Below, piece by piece: positions 46,071 through 55,280 of a stretch of 64,000 bases of DNA. The notes under the pieces were generated by a model that was not told where the DNA came from, did not search any database, and saw only the letters and a program-made list of their open reading frames with translations. The translations under genes were made by a program, and so were the position numbers. Position 1 is the first letter of the stretch. Each line of letters opens with the position of its first letter. Location of the stretch: NCBI RefSeq assembly GCF_002608075.1, contig NZ_LAHA01000030.1:28426-92425 (forward strand), written 5' to 3'. This DNA comes from Nostoc linckia z4. GTDB taxonomy: Bacteria; Cyanobacteriota; Cyanobacteriia; Cyanobacteriales; Nostocaceae.

Positions 46071-48215
46071 TCATACAGCAGATGTAATGCTATTGCCAGT
46101 ACCAGTATTGGAAATAACTACATTGGTTTGAGTTCGTTGTGGTTCTCCGAGCATGACAATGGAACAGGTGAGTTGTCTAGCTAACTCAGTTGTGACATCG
46201 CTAATAGCTAATCCTCCGGGGCTGGTGCGATTGCGTATAAAAGGTAAAACCACTAAATCATATAACCGTGCTGCTTGCAAAATTGCTTGAGCTACATTTT
46301 CATGAGCGATAATTTGAATTTCTGGGGTATTGGGCAGAGCTAATTTAGACACTAGAAGTGAGAGGTGCGATCGCCTCCAAGCAATTTTACTAGAACTGGT
46401 GCGGCGATCGCACACATTGAGTACAGTAATGTGGCTTTGATTTGCCTGTGCCAACATTTGAGCAAATTGTACGGGCTGCAATATCGGTGCTGTTAAATTT
46501 TCTATTGGTACTAGGATACGCTGAATTTTTTTTGGTGATTCCACTAAACGTGTGACTGCTACAGGACAATGGGCTGCCCAAAGCACTCCATCAACCACAT
46601 TTCCAAATAATAATGCTCGCAAGCCAGTACGTTTACCCCAACCCATGACAATTAAACTAGCTTTTTGTTCGCGGGCAGCTCTGCTAATTCCCTGAGCAAA
46701 AGCATCATCAATTCGCAGTATCGATTCTGCGGCTACACCCAATACTCGACTTTGGGCGGTGGCTTTTGTTAATAAGCGTTCGCTGCGTTCTAGAGAGGCT
46801 TCTAACTGCGGTGCATCCATGTGAGCAGTAGCATTAGCGATCGCTAGCGGTACAATTTTACCCTTTGACTGACGCGCCAATAATGCTGCCATTTCAATTA
46901 AGTACTGCTGCGTTTGAGGATTATACACAGGTACAACTACAGTCAAAGCATTATCTGTTTCTGGTGTATCGCCATCGGCTAAATTTGTTGCTGGTGCATC
47001 TACGGTTGGGGAAGAGGTCAAACCAACGGCTATTCGACTAGTAATGAATGGCCCCAAGGTAGAGGTTACCACCATTAAAATAATAATGCTGTGTAATATT
47101 TCTGATGAGAATAATCCAGCCCGATATCCTACTAACGTTCCGGCTAAGGTTGTACTCACCTGGGGAATTGATAGCGACCACATGGTGAGGATTTCTTGCC
47201 AGTTGTAGCGGTAAACTAGTTTGGTCAACAAAGCTGCGATGGATTTGCTGGCAATCAAGCAGACTATAATTAACAGCGTTAATTTGATGGCGCTGAGATT
47301 ATGCAAATAAGCAGGTAAATTGATTAGTAAACCAAGGTCAACAAAGAAAATCGGAATAAATAGTACACTGCCAATAAATACCACCTTTTCTTTCACTGGC
47401 CCTTCACCGACAGCTTCATTAACTGCCAAACCCACCAAAAAAGCACCAACAATTTTGTCTACTTTTATTAATTGAGCGCCTACAACAGCAAGAAATACAG
47501 AAAGCAACACAAACAAAAATTTGTTTCCTTCATCGTCTCCCGAACGGCGAAAAAACTCTTTACCTGCCCAATCAAATCCTGCAACAACGGCAACAGAGTA
47601 AATTATTAACCAACCGGACAATGTGAGTAATTGACCAAAGCTGAATACCTGATTACGAACTATAGCCACACAAACGCCCAATATTAAGATTGCGCCAATA
47701 TCTGTAAAAATAGTGGCTCCAATGGTGACAGTAACAGCTTCATTATTTACCACTCCCAAACGAGTGATTATGGGATATGCCAAAAGAGTGTAGGAAGCAA
47801 ATAAAGAGGCAATTAAAATCGAAGTAGTCCAGCCATAGCCTAAAATCAAACCTACTAAAGTTCCGATAATTAGTGGCACACTGAAAGTCAAGCTAGCAAA
47901 TCCAAAGGCACGACTTTTTCTTTTGCGGAACTTTTCTAAATCTACTTCTAGCCCTGCAACAAATAGCAAGTATACTAACCCGATATCTGATAGTAGGTTA
48001 ATCATCGGCGAGTTGGATTGAAATAGATGCCAGCCGGAAGGGCCAAGTACTAGTCCAGAGAAAACTAAACCCACTAATCCTGGTAATCTTAGTCGCTCAA
48101 ACATAATAGGTATAACTAAGATTACTGCGAGCAAAATAGCAAAGGAAACAATTGGTTCCTTGCTAAGAACTTGCGAAGTTGGTTCCAGAGCAAGAACTTG
48201 TGATATTAGTTCCAT
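46071..48215 (-). CDS. Cation:proton antiporter (CPA2) with universal-stress-like C-terminus
   Basis: A 714-residue membrane protein. The first about 400 residues hold roughly twelve helices of the Na+/H+ exchanger type, with conserved blocks LPGLVGLVFSGLVLGPSG, FVAGLEVDLEKFR, TIFTDIGAILIL (the family Asp) and VGAFLVGLAVNE. After a linker come about 280 cytoplasmic residues with two universal-stress-protein-like segments (LIVMGWGKRTGLRALLFGN and a second near residue 600). It likely exchanges Na+ or K+ for H+, with nucleotide or stress regulation through the C-terminus. The ion cannot be read from the sequence. Confidence 0.93.
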   Translation of the reverse strand: MELISQVLALEPTSQVLSKEPIVSFAILLAVILVIPIMFERLRLPGLVGLVFSGLVLGPSGWHLFQSNSPMINLLSDIGLVYLLFVAGLEVDLEKFRKRKSRAFGFASLTFSVPLIIGTLVGLILGYGWTTSILIASLFASYTLLAYPIITRLGVVNNEAVTVTIGATIFTDIGAILILGVCVAIVRNQVFSFGQLLTLSGWLIIYSVAVVAGFDWAGKEFFRRSGDDEGNKFLFVLLSVFLAVVGAQLIKVDKIVGAFLVGLAVNEAVGEGPVKEKVVFIGSVLFIPIFFVDLGLLINLPAYLHNLSAIKLTLLIIVCLIASKSIAALLTKLVYRYNWQEILTMWSLSIPQVSTTLAGTLVGYRAGLFSSEILHSIIILMVVTSTLGPFITSRIAVGLTSSPTVDAPATNLADGDTPETDNALTVVVPVYNPQTQQYLIEMAALLARQSKGKIVPLAIANATAHMDAPQLEASLERSERLLTKATAQSRVLGVAAESILRIDDAFAQGISRAAREQKASLIVMGWGKRTGLRALLFGNVVDGVLWAAHCPVAVTRLVESPKKIQRILVPIENLTAPILQPVQFAQMLAQANQSHITVLNVCDRRTSSSKIAWRRSHLSLLVSKLALPNTPEIQIIAHENVAQAILQAARLYDLVVLPFIRNRTSPGGLAISDVTTELARQLTCSIVMLGEPQRTQTNVVISNTGTGNSITSAV

Positions 48216-48361
48216 AGGTAGGAATTGATGAGGCTATGGTAAAACTGCGATCGCCTTGAGGACGAACGCTCGATAGATATAAATGAACGTAGGAGCCGCT
48301 TGAGGAAAAATCAAAAATCTTAACTTACACTAAACTAGACAATTGTCTAAGAACTAACTAC

Positions 48362-49018
48362 CTACGGGTGGATTTGGCTCAAAATGAACCGCAAGCGATC
48401 GTAATCGTCTTTAAGTAATACGCTCAGGTTCCGCCCAGCTTTAATTAACCATTCTCGGTCAGCTTTACGTAACTGATATACATCTCGAATAGCAGCTGCG
48501 GTCAAGGCGTCCACTGGCGCACCGTTGATGCAAAGGAGTGTCCGCAAAAAATCCAATTCTTCAGTAAATTTAACGATGGCTTCAGCTTCGCACCGATAAA
48601 CAGCTTGATGAATTTGCGGAGGACGGGGTGGTAGATACTGATATACTCTTCGGTTATAACTTGGATTTTGTGAAGATAGTTCAAATCCAACAATGACAGC
48701 TCGAAATTCTGTTCTGAGCATAGCAAATATCTGGGGTTGTTCTTCACGTAAGTCTTGCAACGACAATCCCAAAGCTCTAGCTCGGTGTACGGAATCTATG
48801 GGCATGGTTGTGGCATGATATACCACAGCGTAAACAAGATTGCCAGATTCTTCATCCACAGCACAAACCCAACTACCAAAAGGCGGCATTGACGGAAAGC
48901 TTAAATCTTCTGGTTCCAAACACTGTGCCAAAAATTCAGTAGTACTAGTTTCAATCACCTCGGCAAAGTGATTGGGATGGCGATCGCTTCTGTCAAACTG
49001 TGGTAGAGGAAGGCGCAT
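48362..49018 (-). CDS. HAS-barrel-like cyanobacterial protein
   Basis: A 218-residue soluble protein conserved in cyanobacteria. The part around FGSWVCAVDEESGNLVYAVV (residues about 47-66) and the following ALGLSLQDLREEQPQIFAML resemble the HAS-barrel found at the N-terminus of HerA-type ATPases, but no ATPase domain is present. The C-terminal half is helical and charged (KADREWLIKAGRNLSVLL). Function unknown; a DNA-linked or ATPase-adaptor role is only suggested by the fold. It lies 80 bp downstream of ndhS on the same strand, with a hairpin repeat between. Confidence 0.65.
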   Translation of the reverse strand: MRLPLPQFDRSDRHPNHFAEVIETSTTEFLAQCLEPEDLSFPSMPPFGSWVCAVDEESGNLVYAVVYHATTMPIDSVHRARALGLSLQDLREEQPQIFAMLRTEFRAVIVGFELSSQNPSYNRRVYQYLPPRPPQIHQAVYRCEAEAIVKFTEELDFLRTLLCINGAPVDALTAAAIRDVYQLRKADREWLIKAGRNLSVLLKDDYDRLRFILSQIHP

Positions 49019-49032
49019 GGCAATACTGAGCT

Positions 49033-49098
49033 AAGAGTTAGGAGTTAGGAGTTGAACAATAATAACTCCTAACTCCTAACTCCTAACTTCTAACTAAT
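49033..49098. repeat. AGTTAGG/AACTCCT inverted tandem repeat
   Basis: GAGTTAGGAGTTAGGAGTT faces AACTCCTAACTCCTAACTCC, forming a long hairpin in the gap between the HAS-barrel-like gene and ndhS. It reaches to within a few bases of the ndhS stop codon. Confidence 0.8.
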
Positions 49099-49296
49099 CT
49101 ATTTTCCTTTTTTACGTCCGGTTGTGGTTTCCACGAGTTCTAATTCCTTCAGGCGGAAGGTAATTAATTTATCCCAGTTACCACCTTCAAACAATACAGC
49201 TACCTTACCATCACTCACTCTTTGCACGAGTCCTTCAGAGCGATAGTAGGTATCTGCGGGATTCTTGACGCGAACAGTTGCTCCAGGCAGAATCAT
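49099..49296 (-). CDS. ndhS: NAD(P)H dehydrogenase-like complex subunit S
   Basis: A 65-residue protein starting MILPGATVRVKNPADTYYR, with GLVQRVSDGKVAVLFEGGNW and FRLKELE. This matches cyanobacterial NdhS, the SH3-like subunit of the thylakoid NDH-1 complex that contributes to ferredoxin docking. The charged tail TTGRKKGK is typical. ATG 49296 fits the family start. Confidence 0.92.
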   Translation of the reverse strand: MILPGATVRVKNPADTYYRSEGLVQRVSDGKVAVLFEGGNWDKLITFRLKELELVETTTGRKKGK

Positions 49297-49347
49297 CTTT
49301 TTGGCCTCACTTGTTTCCTGTTAATAGCTTAATACTTGTTAATAGTC

Positions 49348-49364
49348 ATTGGGCATGGGCATGG
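49348..49364. repeat. Short GGGCATG array
   Basis: Two to three GGGCATG/GGGCATT units just upstream of ndhS, followed by GACAAGG(A/G)AGACAAGG. Same heptamer family as elsewhere. Confidence 0.7.
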
Positions 49365-49390
49365 CGAGACAAGGAAGACAAGGGAGACTA

Positions 49391-49532
49391 TCAGGTAGGG
49401 GAAAGGTTAAAGGGGTAAAGGGTAAAGGGATAAATCTAACCTTTCCCCCGGTTGGTGAGCTTGTCGAACCATACCCCTTTCCCTTTCACCATTCCCTGGA
49501 AAGTGCTGTTTGCCCAATGCCCAATGCCCAAT
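49391..49532. repeat. Left arm of the inverted repeat bracketing rodA
   Basis: Contains polypurine/polypyrimidine element copy 2 (reverse orientation) and CCCAATG heptamers. Bases 49438-49503 are a perfect 66-bp reverse complement of 50917-50982; similarity continues imperfectly on both sides. The rodA stop lies at 49532. Confidence 0.9.
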
Positions 49533-50845
49533 CAATAATACTTCTGCCGTTGGCGAAAATTTGCTACCGATTCTACTATCCCTAAGGAAATGAAGTTAGT
49601 CAGCATAGCAGAACGTCCGTAACTCATCCAAGGTAAGGGAATTCCTGCTACAGGCGCTAAGCCGACAGTCATACCAACGTTGACAATTAACTGAAACACA
49701 ATCATGGACAAAACGCCAATAGCCAACAATGAACCGAAATTGTCTGTGGCATTTTGAGCAACATGCAGTAAACGAAGGCAAATTAAGCAAAAAACAAAGA
49801 GTACTACCAAACAACCAACAAAACCGAATTCTTCGCCTACTGCGGAGAAAATAAAGTCTGTGTGTTGTTCTGGAACAAAATTAAGTTGGGTCATGGGGCC
49901 TTTGAATAGACCCCATCCCCAAATTTCACCTGCACCAATGGCAATGCGAGATTGAATTAAGTGATAACCAGCACCAAGGGGATCGTGATCTGGATCCATG
50001 AATACGGTTAGTCGGTCTTTTTGATAGGGTTTCAAAATATGATTCCAGGCAAAAACTCCTAATTCGCCACCCAGGATATTCAGACTCCACGCACCGATAG
50101 TACCCAAACCAAATCGACGCCAAGGTAGAGTTCGCCAACCAATGATGGCCATAGCAATTGACCAAACTATGCCCAAGGGGCCAAAAGATAACTCTTTGAA
50201 TAAAACTATCGGCTGTGTTAAAGGCCAAGATATGCTGAACAAAATGGCAGCAATCACAGGAGAAATCATTAGAATTAGCCACCCAGGGTTAGCATTGGCC
50301 CAGTAAAGCATTCCCAACACGATGGCCCCAAATACCATTGATGTTGCTAAATCTGGCTGTAAAAATACTAGTCCCCAAGGTACAGCGGTGATTGCCAGTA
50401 TACGGAAAACACTTTCGAGATTAGAAGCAGTGCGCTTGTGTAATAAGGCTGCTAAGGTAATAATCATACCGACTTTGGCAAACTCTGAGGGTTGCACATT
50501 AAAGCCAGCGATACTAATCCACCGCTGTGCCCCTTTAGCACTAGTACCGGCAATCATCACGGCAATTAAGCTGAAATTTGTGAGTGCGTAGGTTACCCAG
50601 TGGTACTGCATCAAAATGTCATAACGGATACGAGCTAAAAACAGTGCCATCAGTGTACCGATACCAGCCACTAACCAGTGCCACCACCAGTCAGTTACTG
50701 GCTGCTTGAGTTCCGTACTCAGGATCATGATGCCGCCAAAAATACTGACAGCAACTGGTAAACAAAATAATAACCAATCTAAATGTTGCCAAGGCTTAAC
50801 CCAAGACTTCCAGCGAACTTTGGGGAGCGATCTTTTTAATAACAT
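49532..50845 (-). CDS. rodA: Rod-shape-determining peptidoglycan glycosyltransferase RodA
   Basis: SEDS-family integral membrane protein, 437 residues, about ten helices, that polymerises lipid II for lateral wall growth. Motifs: GAQRWISIAGFNVQPSEFAK near residue 105, FLQPDLATSM near 160, and the C-terminal AVGEEFGFVGCL and VGLAPVAGIPLPWMSYGRSA blocks. The last block is close to the RodA rather than FtsW consensus. ATG 50845 fits. The gene is enclosed by 66-bp perfect inverted repeats on either side. Confidence 0.95.
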   Translation of the reverse strand: MLLKRSLPKVRWKSWVKPWQHLDWLLFCLPVAVSIFGGIMILSTELKQPVTDWWWHWLVAGIGTLMALFLARIRYDILMQYHWVTYALTNFSLIAVMIAGTSAKGAQRWISIAGFNVQPSEFAKVGMIITLAALLHKRTASNLESVFRILAITAVPWGLVFLQPDLATSMVFGAIVLGMLYWANANPGWLILMISPVIAAILFSISWPLTQPIVLFKELSFGPLGIVWSIAMAIIGWRTLPWRRFGLGTIGAWSLNILGGELGVFAWNHILKPYQKDRLTVFMDPDHDPLGAGYHLIQSRIAIGAGEIWGWGLFKGPMTQLNFVPEQHTDFIFSAVGEEFGFVGCLVVLFVFCLICLRLLHVAQNATDNFGSLLAIGVLSMIVFQLIVNVGMTVGLAPVAGIPLPWMSYGRSAMLTNFISLGIVESVANFRQRQKYY

Positions 50846-50876
50846 TGTGTCAGTCTAGACTTTAAGTTTAATTGTT

Positions 50877-51022
50877 GGGCATTGGGCATTGGGCACGGGG
50901 CATGGGCCAAACAGGGCTTTCCAGGGAATGGTGAAAGGGAAAGGGGTATGGTTCGACAAGCTCACCAACCGGGGGAAAGGTTCAATTTATCCCTTTTCCC
51001 TTTACCCTTTAACCTTTCCCCT
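50877..51022. repeat. Right arm of the inverted repeat bracketing rodA
   Basis: GGGCATT/GGGCACG heptamers (50877-50908), then the perfect 66-bp arm 50917-50982 containing GGTATGGTTCGACAAGC, then pyrimidine tracts of polypurine/polypyrimidine element copy 3. The arm starts about 70 bp upstream of the rodA start codon and so probably overlaps its promoter region. Confidence 0.9.
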
Positions 51023-51113
51023 ACCTCCCCATCTCCTCATCTCCCCAGTCCCCAATCTCCAGTCCCTAGTATTCCCAGGCTATAGCCCAAGAAACAGATA
51101 GAGTTAAAATTTA

Positions 51114-52184
51114 TTATGTCAAAGCTGCAACTGATACTTTACCAGCGATATTCAAAGCGATCGCTTTTAATGCTTTTGCTGAAGCTGAATCTGGGTCAGC
51201 AACGACTATTGGCACACCATTATCGCCACCAACTCGCGTGGAAATTTCTAGTGGTACACAGCCCAAAAGCGGCACTTCCAATTCAGCAGCAGTTTTAGAA
51301 CCACCACCGGAACCAAAAATGTCATACTGCTTATCTGGCATATCCGGGGGAATAAAATAACTCATGTTTTCCACAATTCCCAATACCGGGACGTTCATTT
51401 GCTGAAACATCCGCAATCCCTTACGGGAATCTAACAGCGCGACATTTTGCGGTGTGGTAACAATTACTGCCCCTGCCATCGGTACTGCTTGGGTTAAAGT
51501 TAACTGAGCATCTCCAGTTCCCGGTGGCATATCTACAATTAAATAGTCCAATTCTCCCCATTGCACTTGATAGAGAAACTGGCGAATTACACCATTTAGC
51601 ATTGGCCCGCGCCAAATCACTGGTTGATCTCGGTCAATCAAAAAGCCCATTGAAACCAATTTGACGCCGTGATTAAAAGCAGGTTCGAGGATTTCACCTT
51701 TTTCAGTGGAACGCACAGCAATTTCGGCATCAGCTAACCCTAACATTGTTGGGTCATTAGGCCCGTAAATATCAGCGTCTAGTAAGCCGACTTTCGCACC
51801 AGTTTGCGCTAAAGCCACTGCGACATTCACCGCCACAGTACTTTTACCAACGCCTCCTTTACCACTGGAAACAGCAATGATATTTTTTACTCCAGAAATA
51901 CCAGTGCGGTCTGGCAAACTTTTTTGTTGTGGTGTTTCTGCGGTTACTTCTACGCTGACATCTGTAACGCCTGGTAGTTTTTTAACAGCTTTTTGACAAT
52001 CTTCGACAATAAATTCACGTAAAGGACAGGCAGGAGTAGTTAACACTAAAGTAAAGCTAACTTTACCACCATTGATTTTGACGTTGCGAATCATATTTAA
52101 TTCCACCAGACTTTTGCGAAGTTCTGGGTCTTGCACTGGTCGCAACACTTCTAGGACAGAGCGAGAATCAAGGACATCGTACAT
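51114..52184 (-). CDS. Mrp/ApbC-type iron-sulfur carrier P-loop ATPase
   Basis: A 356-residue cytoplasmic protein with an N-terminal MIP18/DUF59 domain (about 1-85, DPELRKSLVELNMI and TTPACPLREFI) and a MinD-like ATPase domain. The deviant Walker A is SSGKGGVGKST near residue 110, with LLDADIYGPN and DMPPGTGDAQLTL. The family delivers Fe-S clusters. The C-terminal CxxC seen in many Mrp proteins, expected after ENMSYF, is absent here (ENMSYFIPPDMPDKQYDIFG); from memory this is usual in cyanobacterial members. ATG 52184 is preceded by no strong ribosome site. Confidence 0.93.
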   Translation of the reverse strand: MYDVLDSRSVLEVLRPVQDPELRKSLVELNMIRNVKINGGKVSFTLVLTTPACPLREFIVEDCQKAVKKLPGVTDVSVEVTAETPQQKSLPDRTGISGVKNIIAVSSGKGGVGKSTVAVNVAVALAQTGAKVGLLDADIYGPNDPTMLGLADAEIAVRSTEKGEILEPAFNHGVKLVSMGFLIDRDQPVIWRGPMLNGVIRQFLYQVQWGELDYLIVDMPPGTGDAQLTLTQAVPMAGAVIVTTPQNVALLDSRKGLRMFQQMNVPVLGIVENMSYFIPPDMPDKQYDIFGSGGGSKTAAELEVPLLGCVPLEISTRVGGDNGVPIVVADPDSASAKALKAIALNIAGKVSVAALT

Positions 52185-52445
52185 AAAAATTCAAAACTTG
52201 TACTGAGCGTAGTCGAAGTATTCCAAGATTTACCGAAGTTCTGATTTAAGAAAGGCAGAAGCTCTTGACTTCTGTTGAAAATGACGAAATACAATCCTAG
52301 TCAGCATCTTAGCTATTAACTGGATGCAAATAAAAGCAAGAGCAGATTGGTATTTTCGCGATCGCTGCCGTAATAAAACTTAGGAAACTGGATGATTACC
52401 TAATAGAATCTTAACTTTATTGGGCATTTGCTCCATGCCCCATAT

Positions 52446-52970
52446 CTAAAAATCAAAACAACTGTCATTAAGAGATTTTTTCTTCCCAGATACTGCTGGT
52501 AATGCCGCCTTTTCTACTGCTTCCACTAAAGAACGAGCAACGCGGTCTGCATAGGGACGAGATAAAGACCAAATTAGGGGTGACAACCAACCGCGTAGTG
52601 TTACAGAATAAGATAAACAAGTTCCACAAACGGTTGATTCTACTTGGTAGGTTACTCGTTCTTCTATACCAGGAATAGCTAAAACTCGGATACTCAGCAT
52701 TTCTCTGGGATTAACGCGTTCCACAAAAATCCGGATGGGAATCGGCGAAAAGCGTGTTACAGCATGAAAAATTAATCCTGGTTTGGGTACTAATCCGTAG
52801 GGCACGTTAGTACTTTTAAGTAGTGGATGCCAAGAAACATCTGTTAAATCAACTACTTTGTGCCACAGTTCATCTACAGAAGCAGAACTAATCTCTCGAT
52901 ATGTCCGCACCAGAGAAGCGCAAAACCGACGACGTTTGCGGTGGATGAATTTGGATAACCAACCTTGCAT
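52446..52970 (-). CDS. SRPBCC-family (START-like) protein
   Basis: A 174-residue protein with a basic N-terminus (KFIHRKRRRFCASLVRTYREI) and a body resembling the helix-grip fold of SRPBCC proteins: SASVDELWHKVVDLTDVSWHP, then strands FHAVTRFSPIPIRIFVERV and LSYSVTLRGWLSPLIWSLSRPYA-type helix ends. Such domains bind hydrophobic ligands. No catalytic signature. Function unknown; ligand unknown. It stands alone between Mrp and hemF. Confidence 0.75.
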   Translation of the reverse strand: MQGWLSKFIHRKRRRFCASLVRTYREISSASVDELWHKVVDLTDVSWHPLLKSTNVPYGLVPKPGLIFHAVTRFSPIPIRIFVERVNPREMLSIRVLAIPGIEERVTYQVESTVCGTCLSYSVTLRGWLSPLIWSLSRPYADRVARSLVEAVEKAALPAVSGKKKSLNDSCFDF

Positions 52971-53404
52971 TTTCCTAATCCCCCTCCTCGCTAGACACTT
53001 TCTGGTAACTCTGGTATCTTGGGCAACTCAGCTTAACCCTAGACCAAAACTGTCTCAAAATTACTTTGGGCACAGCAACGCCAACATCATAAACAATAGA
53101 TATGGCACAGAAGTTTTGAGTACAGGAGTCAAACCCTCGATACCTCAAGGTTAAGACTAAATTTTAGTGTTTATACGAGAATATTCCAATTAAAAATTTC
53201 AAAAAAAACTTATTCAACATACAAGCCTATACGCATTGTGAGGGAAAATAACTCTAGTGATGCCCATCAATCCTAATAAATGCTTGACCAGTAAGAAAAA
53301 AGCAGGTTGGGCAAATAGAGCTTGATTGTTGGTGCGGTTTTCCCCAAATTTTAAGATGAGAAATTTGTGGCTTTCTGGAAATTGTAATTTAGGTTCGGGA
53401 ATCT
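52971..53404. other. Divergent spacer upstream of hemF
   Basis: 434 bp between the divergent SRPBCC and hemF genes. No hairpin, tandem repeat or GTAN8TAC site was found. Promoters for both genes should be here. Confidence 0.4.
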
Positions 53405-54439
53405 ATGTTGACCAACTCGCAAATACCAACTGTAGCAGCGGAATCATCCAAGTCTTTGCCACCAACTGACGCCAAAACAAGAGTCAGTCAGTTTATGAAA
53501 CAGCTGCAAGATGAGATTACGGAAACTTTGGCAGAACTGGATGGTGTAGGTAAATTTAATGAAGATAGTTGGGAACGCCCAGAAGGGGGTGGAGGGCGAT
53601 CGCGTGTCCTCCGCGAAGGTGCAATATTTGAACAAGGTGGCGTTAATTTTTCTGAAGTTTGGGGTTCACATTTACCGCCCTCAATCTTAGCTCAACGTCC
53701 TGAAGCCGCAGGACACGGGTTTTATGCTACTGGTACTTCAATGGTGTTACACCCCCGTAATCCCTACGTACCTACAGTGCATTTAAACTATCGCTACTTT
53801 GAAGCAGGGCCTGTATGGTGGTTTGGCGGTGGTCTAGACTTGACTCCATACTATCCCTTTGCTGAAGATGTCATACATTTACATAAAACTTTAAAACAAG
53901 CTTGCGACCAACACCACCCAGATTATTACCCAGTGTTTAAGCGTTGGTGTGACGAATATTTCTACCTCAAGCATCGCGGTGAAACCAGGGGTGTAGGTGG
54001 TCTATTTTTTGATTACCAAGATGGTCGGGGTACTTTATATCGCGGCCCCGATCCCAATGGACAAGCAGCTATTCATAGCAATCACGTGGGAGAACCAGCG
54101 CTACGTAGTTGGGAAGATTTGTTTGCTTTTGTACAAGACTGTGGCAGAGCATTTTTACCAGCTTATGTGCCAATTGTAGAACGGCGGCATGGAATTGAAT
54201 ATGGCGATCGCCAACGCAATTTCCAACTCTATCGCCGGGGACGATATGTAGAATTCAACTTGGTTTACGACCGAGGTACAATTTTTGGCCTGCAAACCAA
54301 CGGACGCACTGAATCAATTCTCATGTCCCTACCACCTTTGGTGCGCTGGGAATACGGCTATCAGCCAGAGCCCAATACCCCAGAAGCCGAGTTGTATGAA
54401 ACCTTCTTGAAACCCCAAGATTGGATCAATTGGAAATAG
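53405..54439 (+). CDS. hemF: Oxygen-dependent coproporphyrinogen III oxidase
   Basis: Converts coproporphyrinogen III to protoporphyrinogen IX with O2, for heme and chlorophyll synthesis. The 344-residue protein shows family blocks: GGGGRSRVLREGAIFEQGGVN near residue 60, HLNYRYFEAGPVWWFGGGLD (core WWFGGGLDLTPYYP near 140), FKRWCDEYFYLKHR, RGVGGLFFDY, and RRGRYVEFNLVYDRGTIFGL. All are typical of HemF. The stop codon TAG is fused to the start of a GGGCATG heptamer array. Confidence 0.97.
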   Translation: MLTNSQIPTVAAESSKSLPPTDAKTRVSQFMKQLQDEITETLAELDGVGKFNEDSWERPEGGGGRSRVLREGAIFEQGGVNFSEVWGSHLPPSILAQRPEAAGHGFYATGTSMVLHPRNPYVPTVHLNYRYFEAGPVWWFGGGLDLTPYYPFAEDVIHLHKTLKQACDQHHPDYYPVFKRWCDEYFYLKHRGETRGVGGLFFDYQDGRGTLYRGPDPNGQAAIHSNHVGEPALRSWEDLFAFVQDCGRAFLPAYVPIVERRHGIEYGDRQRNFQLYRRGRYVEFNLVYDRGTIFGLQTNGRTESILMSLPPLVRWEYGYQPEPNTPEAELYETFLKPQDWINWK

Positions 54440-54620
54440 GGCATGGGGCATGGGGCATGGGGCATGGGGCATGGGGCATGGGGCATGGGGCATGGAAAAG
54501 TGTGGGGCATGGAAAAGTGTGGGGACAGAGGGGGAAAAGATTTCTTCCCCATCCTCCCACACCTCCCACACTTCTAATTCCCAATGCCCAATGCCCAATG
54601 CCCAATGCCCAATGCCCATT
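54438..54620. repeat. Heptamer arrays in inverted arrangement after hemF
   Basis: About eight GGGCATG units (54439-54495) begin inside the hemF stop codon. They are followed by GGAAAAGTGTGGGG units, a loop, CCTCCCACACTTC, and about five CCCAATG units (54580-54618). GTGTGGG and CCCACAC arms pair, giving one long imperfect hairpin. It probably acts as, or replaces, the hemF transcript end. Confidence 0.85.
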
Positions 54621-54783
54621 TAAAATTGCTACTCAGCACTGTTTTGGTGAGTTAAACTACTAAAGATAAGCACTTAGCAGAAAAAAGTGACAATTTTAGC
54701 TGTAGCTTGCTAATCTCAAGTGGCAGCATTATAACGGTTCTGTAGCTAGTTAATTTAAAAAGAATGCCACGGGGAGGGCTTAA

Positions 54784-55152
54784 GTGATTCATATAGACCA
54801 AAAAAGTTATACAACCCAAGACGGAAATACCGTGATTGTCTTAACACCAGCAGGTCGCCTAGACATCACCACCGCTTGGCAATTTCGCTTAAAGTTACAG
54901 GAGTGTATTTCTAAACTCAGTCGCCATGTAGTTGTAAATCTGGGTCAGGTCAATTTTATTGATAGTTCCGGTCTCACCTCTTTGGTAGCTGGAATGCGCG
55001 ATGCAGATAAAGTCAAGGGTAGTTTCCGTATCTGTAATGTACATCCAGAAGCCAAACTAGTCTTTGAAGTGACAATGATGGATACTGTGTTTGAAATTTT
55101 TGAAACTGAAGAGGAAGCTTTAGAAGGTGTACCTCGTAGTATCGCCAGCTAA
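54784..55152 (+). CDS. STAS-domain anti-sigma factor antagonist-like protein
   Basis: A 122-residue single STAS domain. It contains LTPAGRLDITTAWQF near residue 20 and the phosphorylation-site loop VNFIDSSGLTSLVAGM near residue 57, where one Ser is the expected target of a partner anti-sigma kinase. GTG 54784 is preceded by GGGGAGGG. Such proteins take part in partner-switching regulation. The kinase and phosphatase partners are not encoded nearby. Confidence 0.9.
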   Translation: MIHIDQKSYTTQDGNTVIVLTPAGRLDITTAWQFRLKLQECISKLSRHVVVNLGQVNFIDSSGLTSLVAGMRDADKVKGSFRICNVHPEAKLVFEVTMMDTVFEIFETEEEALEGVPRSIAS

Positions 55153-55155
55153 GAA

Positions 55156-55272
55156 AAGAGTTAGGAGTTAGGGGTTAGGAGTTAAGAGTGAGGAGTGAGG
55201 AGTTAAGAGTGAGGGGTGAGGGGTGAGGAGTTTATTGAAACTTCATAACTCATAACTCATAATTCATAACTC
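55156..55272. repeat. AGGAGTT/GAGTGAGG tandem repeat facing ATAACTC units
   Basis: Tandem AGTTAGG, AGTGAGG and GGTGAGG units (55156-55232) followed by CATAACT units (55245-55272), in the gap between the convergent STAS and cpcT genes. The inverted arrangement may serve as a bidirectional terminator. Confidence 0.75.
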
Positions 55273-55280
55273 GATCTTAC

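Noticed and set aside
54421..54663. Frames over the GGGCATG array after hemF
   Set aside because: Same low-complexity artefact of tandem repeats.
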